From contig JAJYOH010000221.1 of NCBI GenBank assembly GCA_021796315.1, positions 1 to 8,758 on the forward strand: a stretch of DNA of 8,758 nt, given 5' to 3'. The position numbers and the translations under genes are program-made. The stretch is from Chloroflexota bacterium (GTDB lineage Bacteria > Chloroflexota > Anaerolineae > Anaerolineales > Villigracilaceae). Positions 1-4,847 of this stretch are shown piece after piece; the first letter of the stretch is position 1; each line of letters starts with the position of its first letter. The notes beneath the pieces were generated by a model. That model was not told where the DNA came from. It worked only from the letters and a program-made list of their open reading frames with translations, and ran no database searches.

Positions 1-49
1 GGGCGGCCATTTACAGACGAAGCCATCGCACAATATCAACGATAACCCT

Positions 50-55
50 TATAAT
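50..55 (+). promoter_or_regulatory. Perfect -10 box close to the epimerase start (possible leaderless mRNA)
   Basis: A perfect TATAAT ends seven bases before the ATG at 63. If used, transcription would start at or next to that ATG, giving a leaderless transcript; there is also no Shine-Dalgarno sequence in front of the gene. No convincing -35 box is visible 16-18 bases upstream, so this is inferred from spacing alone. Confidence 0.4.
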
Positions 56-62
56 CCCATCC

Positions 63-986
63 ATGAATTTCCTCATCACCGGCGCGGCCGGTTTCATCGG
101 GTCGACGTTAGCCAACCACCTCGCCCGCGAGGGACACCAGGTGCGCGGGCTGGACGATCTATCCACAGGCGATCCGCAGGCTCTTTCACCTGACGTACAT
201 TTCACGCGCGGCGACGTCAGTGACCGCCCCAAGCTGTGGACTCTGCTTCAGGAAGTGGATGTGGTCTATCACCTGGCAGCGCGCGTCTCGGTTCCCGAAT
301 CAGTTTTATATCCGCGCGATTACAACAACGTCAACGTCGGCGGGACGGTGGCTTTAATGGAGGCCATGCGCGATGTCGGCGTGCGGCGCGTGGTGCTGGC
401 TTCGTCCGGCGCGGTATACGGTGATCTTGGCGAGCAGCCTTTGTGTGAGACCGTCACGCCGAATCCGCGTTCACCGTATGCGGTTTCAAAACTGGCAGCT
501 GAATTTTATGTTCGCACCATCGGCGGATTGTGGGGCATTGAAACCGTCAGCTTGCGCATCTTCAACGCGTATGGACCGGGGCAACATCTTCCGCCCTCTC
601 ACCCTCCGGTCGTGCCATATTATTTGCGCCAAGCTTTGCGCAATGGTACGCTCGTTGTCCACGGCGATGGAAATCAGACACGCGATTATGTTTACGTGGA
701 TGACGTTGTCAGCGCCATGGTGGCGGCGGCGACTGCGCCAAATATCAACGGGCTGGTTATCAACGTCGGTTCGGGGATGGAGATCAGCGTGCGCGACCTG
801 GTGAGGCACGTGTTGGATGTCACCGGCGGTAAAGCCGAAGTAATTTATAACTCACAGACTTCGGGCGGCGTCTCGCGCATGAGCGCTGACTTGACCCTCG
901 CACAGGAAAAGTTGAATTATCGTCCTTCGATTAAATTGGATGAAGGATTGAGATTGACGTTGAAACGAGATGCGAGATTTAAGTGA
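63..986 (+). CDS. NAD-dependent epimerase/dehydratase (UDP-glucose 4-epimerase-like SDR)
   Basis: This 307-residue protein is an extended short-chain dehydrogenase/reductase that probably epimerises or otherwise modifies a UDP-sugar in the cytoplasm for envelope polysaccharide synthesis. The N-terminus carries the dinucleotide-binding loop GAAGFIG (residues 7-13), followed by DDLSTG (31-36), where the acidic pair contacts the NAD ribose. The catalytic YxxxK is YAVSK at 139-143 with serines at 115-116 in front of it. RIFNAYGPGQ (165-174) and RDYVYVDD (208-215) are typical of GalE-like enzymes. Length fits the family. The ATG at 63 puts the Rossmann strand directly at the N-terminus, as expected. 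The exact sugar cannot be decided: GalE, a UDP-glucuronate epimerase or a dTDP-sugar enzyme all remain possible. There is no sign of damage. Confidence 0.93.
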   Translation: MNFLITGAAGFIGSTLANHLAREGHQVRGLDDLSTGDPQALSPDVHFTRGDVSDRPKLWTLLQEVDVVYHLAARVSVPESVLYPRDYNNVNVGGTVALMEAMRDVGVRRVVLASSGAVYGDLGEQPLCETVTPNPRSPYAVSKLAAEFYVRTIGGLWGIETVSLRIFNAYGPGQHLPPSHPPVVPYYLRQALRNGTLVVHGDGNQTRDYVYVDDVVSAMVAAATAPNINGLVINVGSGMEISVRDLVRHVLDVTGGKAEVIYNSQTSGGVSRMSADLTLAQEKLNYRPSIKLDEGLRLTLKRDARFK

Positions 987-1004
987 TTCTGTTTACAGGT
1001 GACA

Positions 1005-1060
1005 GGTTTGAAAGTTTAAAAGTTAACTTGCCAACTTTCCAACCTTCAAACATTCAAACC
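1005..1060. repeat. Intergenic imperfect palindrome (20-base arms, 16-base loop)
   Basis: The gap between the epimerase and the glycosylase is almost filled by an inverted repeat. Arm 1005-1024 pairs with arm 1041-1060 at 17 of 20 positions, starting with GGTTTGAA on the left and ending TTCAAACC on the right. The loop is 1025-1040. No T-run follows, so it is not a good intrinsic terminator. It looks like a REP/MITE-type dispersed repeat, which a genome-wide copy count would settle. Confidence 0.6.
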
Positions 1061-1063
1061 CCA

Positions 1064-1633
1064 ATGACTCTTTCGCGCAAATTTTATAATCGGCCAACAT
1101 TGAAGGTCGCGCGCGAATTGATCGGCGCGCGGCTTGTTCGAATTTTGGATGGACAAAAATTGATCGGCATCATCACCGAGACCGAGGCTTACATCAGCGA
1201 AAAAGATATGGCTTGCCATGCCAAAGCCGGACGAACCCCGCGCACACAGGTGATGTATGGCCCGCCAGGACATGCCTACGTTTACTTCACTTACGGAAAT
1301 CATTGGATGTTGAACGTGGTCACCGAACGCGAAGGATATCCGGCCGCGGTGCTGATACGCGCCATCCAACCAATCGAAGGAATCGAGATCATGTCAAAGC
1401 GGCGAAGCGGGCGCGATACTTTTGGTCCGGGCAAATTAACGCAGGCGATGGGAATCACCAAAAGCGAGAACGGCCTGGATTTAACGGAGGCCGCTTCAAG
1501 TCTGCGGATCGAAGCGGGGCAGGCCGTCCCAAACTCGCTCGTGACGAAAGGTCCGCGCGTGGGTTTAAATAGTACGCCGGAACCGTGGCTGTCGAAGCCG
1601 TGGCGGTTTTTAGTCAAAGGCTGGAAGATCTAA
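1064..1633 (+). CDS. DNA-3-methyladenine glycosylase (AAG/MPG family)
   Basis: This is a base-excision repair enzyme that removes alkylated purines such as 3-methyladenine and hypoxanthine by flipping the base out of DNA. The 189-residue product matches the AAG/MPG fold throughout. ETEAY (39-43) supplies the probable catalytic Glu41 and the aromatic Tyr43; ACH (50-52) gives His52; AYVYFTYGNHWMLNV (71-85) is the family core; FGPGKLTQAMGI (120-131) and GPRVGL (163-168) follow. The ATG at 1064 was chosen because family members begin close to the FY-R motif seen here at residues 7-10. A longer frame from a GTG at 983 would overlap the epimerase stop and translate the palindrome upstream. No Shine-Dalgarno is evident at 1064. 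It may be co-transcribed with the epimerase, 77 bases away. Confidence 0.92.
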   Translation: MTLSRKFYNRPTLKVARELIGARLVRILDGQKLIGIITETEAYISEKDMACHAKAGRTPRTQVMYGPPGHAYVYFTYGNHWMLNVVTEREGYPAAVLIRAIQPIEGIEIMSKRRSGRDTFGPGKLTQAMGITKSENGLDLTEAASSLRIEAGQAVPNSLVTKGPRVGLNSTPEPWLSKPWRFLVKGWKI

Positions 1634-1636
1634 CAC

Positions 1637-1730
1637 GTCATTGCGAGAAGCGTAGCGACGAAGCAATCTCGGCCGATTGTTAGTTTCAAATTTGAGATTG
1701 CCGCGACGGCTTGCGCCGTCTCGCAATGAC
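1637..1730. repeat. 94-bp palindromic dispersed-repeat-like element
   Basis: The ends are a perfect 12-base inverted repeat: GTCATTGCGAGA at 1637-1648 and its complement at 1719-1730. Inside lies a second pair, GCAATCTC (1663-1670) with GAGATTGC (1694-1701), and a small perfect hairpin GACGGC-TTGC-GCCGTC (1705-1720). From memory, repeats built on GTCATTGCGAG and GCAATCTC recur between genes in several bacterial phyla. It is non-coding, fills nearly all of the gap before fabI and ends 20 bases before the fabI start. Confidence 0.75.
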
Positions 1731-1750
1731 AAAAAATTTTTGGAGGAACA

Positions 1751-2548
1751 ATGGGTTTACTCGATGGAAAGAACGCACTGATCTTTGGTCTCGCGAATGA
1801 ACGCTCGATCGCATGGGGCATCACGCAGGCCATGCACCGTGAAGGCGCGAAGATCGGAATTAGTTACGCGGGCGAGGCGCTCGAACGTCGCGTCAAGCCG
1901 CTGGCCGAACAGGTCGGATGCAGGTTCGTCGAAGAATGCGACATGACCAGGGATGACCAGATCGCGGCGGTGGTTGAAAAAACCGAAAAGAATTTTGGCA
2001 AGGTGGACATTCTGGTGCACTCGGTGGCTTTCGCTGGCCGCGAAGAATTGACCGGCCCTTATTACAACACCTCGCGCGAAGGCTTCAAGAACGCGATGGA
2101 TATTTCTGTGTTCTCGTTCGTTGCGCTGGCAAAAGCATATTTGCCAATTTTGAATCCGGGCGCGTCGTTGATGTGCATGACCTATTATGGCTCGGTCAAG
2201 GTTGCGCCGCACTACAACGTGATGGGCGTTGCCAAAGCCGCGCTCGAATCTTCGACGCGTTACCTGGCTTATGATCTCGGCCCGCAGAAGATCCGCGTCA
2301 ACGCGATTTCAGCCGGACCGATCCGCACGCTGGCCGCGGCGGGCGTGGGCGGATTCCGCGATATGTACAAACACTTCGCGGACATCTCCCCCATGCGCGA
2401 GAACGTGACCATTGAAGATGTAGGTAATGCCGCTGTGTTCTTGGCGTCCAATCTTTCGGCGCGCATCACCGGTGAAGTTTTATACGTTGACTCTGGTTTT
2501 AATTCTGTCGGCGTGCAGATGGGACCGGAAAAAGAAAACGAAGGATAA
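1751..2548 (+). CDS. fabI: Enoyl-[acyl-carrier-protein] reductase, NADH-dependent type
   Basis: FabI performs the last step of each fatty-acid elongation cycle, reducing trans-2-enoyl-ACP to acyl-ACP in the cytoplasm; it is the target of triclosan and isoniazid-type inhibitors. The 265-residue protein is full length. It has the FabI-specific nucleotide-binding start GLANERSIAWGI (13-24), with two small residues then a serine instead of the classic SDR glycine loop. The active site is Tyr145, Tyr155 and Lys162 in YNVMGVAK, corresponding to E. coli Tyr146, Tyr156 and Lys163. SAGPIRTLAA (187-196) is the start of the flexible substrate-binding loop. The C-terminal ITGEVLYVDSGF (239-250) is typical. 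The ATG at 1751 has a strong Shine-Dalgarno TGGAGG four bases upstream. A terminator follows, so it is transcribed separately from the next gene. Confidence 0.97.
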   Translation: MGLLDGKNALIFGLANERSIAWGITQAMHREGAKIGISYAGEALERRVKPLAEQVGCRFVEECDMTRDDQIAAVVEKTEKNFGKVDILVHSVAFAGREELTGPYYNTSREGFKNAMDISVFSFVALAKAYLPILNPGASLMCMTYYGSVKVAPHYNVMGVAKAALESSTRYLAYDLGPQKIRVNAISAGPIRTLAAAGVGGFRDMYKHFADISPMRENVTIEDVGNAAVFLASNLSARITGEVLYVDSGFNSVGVQMGPEKENEG

Positions 2549-2589
2549 CATTCGCGGCGATCCGTCAGCGGCATAATCAAGCAACAAGC

Positions 2590-2623
2590 AAAGAGGTCAG
2601 TGAAATCACCGGCCTCTTTTTTA
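2590..2623 (+). terminator. Intrinsic terminator of fabI
   Basis: AAAGAGGTC (2590-2598) pairs with GGCCTCTTT (2611-2619) with one G-T wobble. The stem continues inward as GTGA with TCAC (2600-2603 and 2606-2609), with one bulged position on each side. A run of six T (2617-2622) ends the structure. It closes the fabI transcript. Confidence 0.9.
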
Positions 2624-2659
2624 TTTTATAAATTTCTAACGCCCACGATGTTTCCTCGA

Positions 2660-2668
2660 TGCTATAAT
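2660..2668 (+). promoter_or_regulatory. Extended -10 promoter for the rRNA methyltransferase leader
   Basis: TGC directly precedes a perfect TATAAT (2663-2668), the layout of an extended -10 promoter, which can work without a good -35; none is seen. The expected start site is at about 2674-2676, giving a leader of about 215 bases before the methyltransferase ATG. A short inverted repeat, ATGCT (2659-2663) with AGCAT (2672-2676), straddles the -10 and could bind a regulator or be chance. Confidence 0.5.
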
Positions 2669-2674
2669 TTCAGC

Positions 2675-2701
2675 ATGAACACCATCCGACCATCCTGTTA
2701 A
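2675..2701 (+). CDS. Possible 8-codon leader peptide upstream of the A1408 methyltransferase
   Basis: A tiny frame encodes MNTIRPSC and stops with TAA. Its ATG lies at the predicted transcription start of the extended -10 promoter, so it could be read as a leaderless message. The first codons resemble the methyltransferase start (METIRG), which may be coincidence. It is included because leader peptides are the sensing element in translational attenuators of other ribosome-methylation genes such as erm. Nothing beyond position supports its translation. Confidence 0.3.
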   Translation: MNTIRPSC

Positions 2702-2794
2702 GTTTTCATCCAATCCAGACAAAATATTTGCACGGCCCAACGGGCTTGCTTTGTATTTCCCCTAACTCGTAAAAAACCTACACCCGACGATCTC

Positions 2795-2816
2795 GACGGC
2801 ATCTGACGAAGCCGTC
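2795..2816 (+). promoter_or_regulatory. Hairpin in the methyltransferase leader
   Basis: GACGGC (2795-2800) and GCCGTC (2811-2816) form a perfect 6-bp stem with a 10-base loop, followed by TGTTTTC. It could be a weak transcription attenuator or part of the leader fold; the T-run is short and interrupted. Confidence 0.4.
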
Positions 2817-2843
2817 TGTTTTCGCGCGCCCGCGCTCCGCCTG

Positions 2844-2883
2844 CTCCAATCTGTCTCTATTCATCAACCCGACAGATTGGAGG
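2844..2883 (+). promoter_or_regulatory. Shine-Dalgarno-sequestering hairpin of the methyltransferase
   Basis: CTCCAATCTGTC (2844-2855) and GACAGATTGGAG (2871-2882) are perfect complements over 12 bp with a 15-base loop. The ribosome-binding site GGAGG (2879-2883), six bases before the ATG at 2890, lies in the right arm, and CTCC of the left arm covers it exactly. Folded RNA should therefore block initiation. A second copy of TCCAATC at 2709-2715, just after the candidate leader peptide, can pair with the same GATTGGA (2875-2881). This suggests a switch between two structures. The fold is read by eye, not computed. Confidence 0.7.
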
Positions 2884-2889
2884 TTCTTC

Positions 2890-3501
2890 ATGGAAACAAT
2901 TCGGGGCAGAGCGTCCCGTGATTTAGACTTTAATGAATTGACAGAAAGACTTGCAGGCTGCAACCGCATCGTCCTCGACCTGGGAACGGGCGACGGCCGC
3001 TATGTGCATTCCCTCGCCGACAATAATCCGAGCTGGTTCGTGATCGGCGTCGACTCGTGCCGTGAAAATCTAAAAGAGCATTCGCGCGCAAAATTGCCGA
3101 ACATGCTCTTCGTCATCGCCAATGCACAGGCTCTGCCGAGAGAATTAAATGGATTGATCTCACACATTACCATCAACTTTCCGTGGGGCAGTCTGCTTGA
3201 AAGGTTGCTGGCTGGCGACACAAGATTGATGCGCGGAATCGAATCGATTTCAAATTCAATTGCATCAGTCGATGTGCGTTTGAACAGCGGAGCGCTGGCA
3301 GAGACAGGTTGGAGTCTCGAAGGTGGAGCAGAACAAATTTATAACAACATGATTCGAGCGGGATGGCAGATCGATCCTCCCGCGCTGATGAACATTGATT
3401 CTCTAAAAAGCTTTTCCAGCACCTGGGCCAAACGTCTTGCCTTTGGGCGTGATCCGCATGCAATGATGATGAGCGGCTGGCTTGTTCATCCACAAAGTTA
3501 A
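2890..3501 (+). CDS. 16S rRNA (adenine(1408)-N(1))-methyltransferase, KamB/NpmA family
   Basis: The product belongs to the SAM-dependent enzymes that methylate N1 of A1408 in the decoding site of 16S rRNA in the 30S subunit, which gives resistance to kanamycin- and apramycin-type aminoglycosides. The 203 residues contain the SAM motif DLGTGDGR (30-37), GVDSCREN (53-60), NFPWGSLL (96-103) and STWAKRLAFGRD (177-188). In NpmA and KamB two tryptophans sandwich the flipped A1408; here they are probably Trp99 and Trp179, and the KR-GR basic residues after the latter match the catalytic tail. Length fits the family. The ATG at 2890 has GGAGG six bases upstream, hidden in a 12-bp hairpin. The gene stands alone between two terminators and directly beside the tRNA integration site. 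Whether it is a true resistance gene or an intrinsic housekeeping variant cannot be seen. Confidence 0.92.
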   Translation: METIRGRASRDLDFNELTERLAGCNRIVLDLGTGDGRYVHSLADNNPSWFVIGVDSCRENLKEHSRAKLPNMLFVIANAQALPRELNGLISHITINFPWGSLLERLLAGDTRLMRGIESISNSIASVDVRLNSGALAETGWSLEGGAEQIYNNMIRAGWQIDPPALMNIDSLKSFSSTWAKRLAFGRDPHAMMMSGWLVHPQS

Positions 3502-3540
3502 AAGAAATCACCGCCTCCGGTAAGGCGGTGATTATTTCTT
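3501..3540. terminator. Bidirectional terminator between methyltransferase and tRNA-Pro remnant
   Basis: ATCACCGCC (3507-3515) and GGCGGTGAT (3524-3532) form a perfect 9-bp stem with an 8-base loop. Flanks are TTTCTT on the + strand and TTTCTTTT on the minus strand, so it can end the methyltransferase and also the original tRNA-Pro transcript arriving from the right. Confidence 0.85.
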
Positions 3541-3542
3541 GC

Positions 3543-3590
3543 TGGTCGGGGCGCCGAGATTTGAACTCGGGACCTCACGGACCCGAACCG
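3543..3590 (-). tRNA. tRNA-Pro(CGG), 3' fragment only; putative attachment site (attL)
   Basis: Read on the minus strand, the 48 bases give three base pairs' worth of anticodon stem (CGG), the loop TTCGGGT with anticodon CGG and G37, the 3' stem strand CCGTG, variable loop AGGTC, a perfect T arm CCGAG-TTCAAAT-CTCGG, the acceptor strand CGCCCCG, discriminator A and encoded CCA. The 5' half (acceptor, D arm) is absent: the bases beyond 3590 neither pair with CCGTG past three positions nor contain CGGGGCG. A 3'-half remnant next to a recombinase gene is what remains when an element integrates within the anticodon region. The element lies to the right, and its far end should carry the intact gene. 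Confidence 0.82.
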
Positions 3591-3618
3591 AGAGGAGAGA
3601 ACAGGCTATCAATGTGCG

Positions 3619-3669
3619 CACGGATTCTCTTTTAAACAATCCGTGGGGTAAATCGTAGAAGCATCCGTG
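3619..3669. repeat. Repeated ATCCGTG sites beside the attachment site
   Basis: CACGGATT (3619-3626) and AATCCGTG (3638-3645) form a perfect 8-bp inverted repeat with an 11-base spacer. A third copy, ATCCGTG, lies at 3663-3669 in the same orientation as the second. Their position within 80 bases of the crossover suggests arm-type binding sites for the integrase or an excisionase; this is inferred from location. Confidence 0.42.
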
Positions 3670-3675
3670 AGTGAT

Positions 3676-3701
3676 ATGGTTCAATTTTTTATATGAACCA
3701 T
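3676..3701. repeat. Palindrome at the 3' end of the 4-TM gene
   Basis: ATGGTTCA (3676-3683) and TGAACCAT (3694-3701) are perfect 8-bp arms around a 10-base A/T-only spacer, six bases beyond the stop of the leftward membrane gene. No T-run follows the stem on either strand, so termination is doubtful; a protein-binding site is equally possible. Confidence 0.45.
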
Positions 3702-3707
3702 GATTCT

Positions 3708-4205
3708 TTAATGAGAACAGGTATTAATGAAGATTTTTTCCTTTATCGCCTGAATATGAAACAAGGTGCCAATCAAGTAAATTGCGACTATTATTGAAAA
3801 ATCGAAAGTAAGTATCAAAGGTAATAACGGAAATTTAATAACAACACTATCGACAAACAGGATTATCAATATTAAAATGTGGCTAGCGATCGATAAATTG
3901 AAAAGAATTCTCATATCGCTCACGCTAACCCCTCTAATGCCCATCACCAGAGATAGAAGCAACATTACCGCAAAAGATATCCCAAAAATAAAATACAAAT
4001 ACGTCGCGACATTAAACGCATTATGCGTTAGCAACAACATCGCAAAAATAATCGAAGTTATTGGTAACAAAAATCTTTCAAATATTTCTGAGGGCTTTTC
4101 TGCGTAAGCATGCACCAGGAGCCGCAGCTCATTAATTATTTGACTTTGGGCTTTAGGATTTAGTTCCTTTATTAGTTTTATATCATCATTACTATAGCGC
4201 GACAT
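3708..4205 (-). CDS. Four-TM membrane protein of unknown function, paired with XRE regulator
   Basis: I do not recognise a family. The 165-residue protein has a charged soluble N-terminus of about 44 residues with a short helix-prone stretch, then four hydrophobic segments at about 45-61, 67-90, 100-123 and 126-149, and a short lysine-containing tail. It starts 14 bases after the stop of the XRE regulator on the same strand and is almost certainly co-transcribed with it. The ATG at 4205 has only a weak AGG about nine bases upstream. Regulator plus small membrane protein at the leftward end of an integrated element resembles superinfection-exclusion or immunity pairs of phages and ICEs, but that is inference from layout. 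AT-rich codon use differs from the chromosomal genes to the left. Confidence 0.75.
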   Translation of the reverse strand: MSRYSNDDIKLIKELNPKAQSQIINELRLLVHAYAEKPSEIFERFLLPITSIIFAMLLLTHNAFNVATYLYFIFGISFAVMLLLSLVMGIRGVSVSDMRILFNLSIASHILILIILFVDSVVIKFPLLPLILTFDFSIIVAIYLIGTLFHIQAIKEKIFINTCSH

Positions 4206-4219
4206 GAATTTACCTATCG

Positions 4220-4558
4220 TTATTTTCGATCAACTTGGTCTCGGAGTCGTTTAAGAAACTCTTTTTTCTTTTCAGTTGGCAGCTTATTTAACAAATCTAA
4301 AGCTTCTTTCTCCGATGGAGTGAGGTCAGGAAAACCAAACAGGTCTGAAATAATCTCGTAGACGTCAGGGAACTTCTCCCCCACAGACTCGATAATTTTT
4401 TTAGAGGTTGGAACTCCTCTTGTCCCATTTATCCAAGCAGATACTGTTGCCTGGCTAACCCCCAAGAATGCAGCAAATTCAGAAACCGTAGCTCTGCCGT
4501 TCCCGCGCCAGCTCACATATTTCTGATTAACCCATTTGGACCATTCAACTGAATTCAT
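4220..4558 (-). CDS. XRE-family (Cro/CI-like) transcriptional regulator
   Basis: The 112-residue protein has a classic helix-turn-helix at about residues 24-45: TVSEFAAFLGVSQATVSAWING, with the AAxLGVSQATVSxW pattern of the recognition helices. The C-terminal part (about 80-112, LTPSEKEALDLLNKLPTEKK) is acidic then lysine-rich and helical. It probably represses the rightward promoter facing it, where a 16-bp palindrome sits between the -35 and -10 boxes. The ATG at 4558 lies eight bases after an extended -10 box on the minus strand and lacks a Shine-Dalgarno, so the message may be leaderless, as is common for phage-type repressors. It is the first gene of a leftward pair with the 4-TM protein. 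There is no protease or LexA-like domain. Confidence 0.9.
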   Translation of the reverse strand: MNSVEWSKWVNQKYVSWRGNGRATVSEFAAFLGVSQATVSAWINGTRGVPTSKKIIESVGEKFPDVYEIISDLFGFPDLTPSEKEALDLLNKLPTEKKKEFLKRLRDQVDRK

Positions 4559-4566
4559 GTGATTAT

Positions 4567-4575
4567 TTTATAACA
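4567..4575 (-). promoter_or_regulatory. Extended -10 promoter of the XRE regulator
   Basis: On the minus strand TGT precedes TATAAA (4572 down to 4567), an extended -10. The XRE ATG begins eight bases further on, so a leaderless transcript is likely. No good -35 is seen. Confidence 0.45.
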
Positions 4576-4594
4576 AGATAACACCAGAAAGTTC

Positions 4595-4624
4595 TTGACT
4601 TAACTACTACTACAGTAGTAATAT
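4595..4624 (+). promoter_or_regulatory. Rightward promoter with a 16-bp operator palindrome
   Basis: TTGACT (4595-4600) and TAATAT (4619-4624), 18 bases apart, form a plausible promoter. Most of the spacer is the palindrome TACTACT-AC-AGTAGTA (4605-4620), perfect over seven base pairs per half. A dimeric XRE protein bound there would block RNA polymerase. The promoter drives the RHH and recombinase genes; the site is the probable target of the divergent XRE regulator. Confidence 0.65.
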
Positions 4625-4676
4625 ACAACCGTATATAAACACTACACACAGAAGCCAAAAGGTAAAAGTTAATTTC

Positions 4677-4847
4677 TTGATTCTAAAGACGACCAGTGAT
4701 GTTTTAAGGGCTTTAGCCGAACAAGATCACCGGCATCCAGGCCAAATGGTGGATTGGCTAATTGAACAAGAAACAGTAAGGCGTGAAGCTAAAGAAGGCC
4801 TATCAAATCAGAGTAATGTCAATGAAAACTACAGCAATCAGCCCTAA
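4677..4847 (+). CDS. Small ribbon-helix-helix DNA-binding protein, start codon unclear
   Basis: The frame ending at 4847 reads KVNFLILK (possible beta strand) then SDVLRALAEQDHRHPGQMVDWLIEQE, the strand-helix-turn-helix pattern of CopG/Arc proteins, and a polar tail ending NYSNQP. It would bind DNA as a dimer and could act as an excisionase, recombination directionality factor or co-repressor. It lies directly after the operator-controlled promoter and overlaps the recombinase gene. The only usable start is a TTG at 4677, which cuts into the expected strand. An AAAAGG at 4657-4662 is spaced for a start near 4668, but that codon is GTT. The start is therefore either a rare codon, mutated or mis-sequenced. 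The protein from TTG is 56 residues. Confidence 0.58.
   Translation: MILKTTSDVLRALAEQDHRHPGQMVDWLIEQETVRREAKEGLSNQSNVNENYSNQP

Noticed and set aside
11..232. Minus-strand frame at the window start
   Set aside because: It is arginine/serine/proline-rich shadow sequence opposite a well-supported epimerase.
983..1063. GTG start at 983 for the DNA glycosylase
   Set aside because: The extra 27 residues translate the palindrome, overlap the epimerase stop and have no family counterpart; the ATG at 1064 fits the usual N-terminus.
3543..3640. An intact tRNA with intron or unusual 5' half
   Set aside because: AGCCTG and CTCGG on the minus strand resemble tRNA pieces, but no acceptor strand CGGGGCG, D arm or complete anticodon stem exists, and there is no intron-like core.
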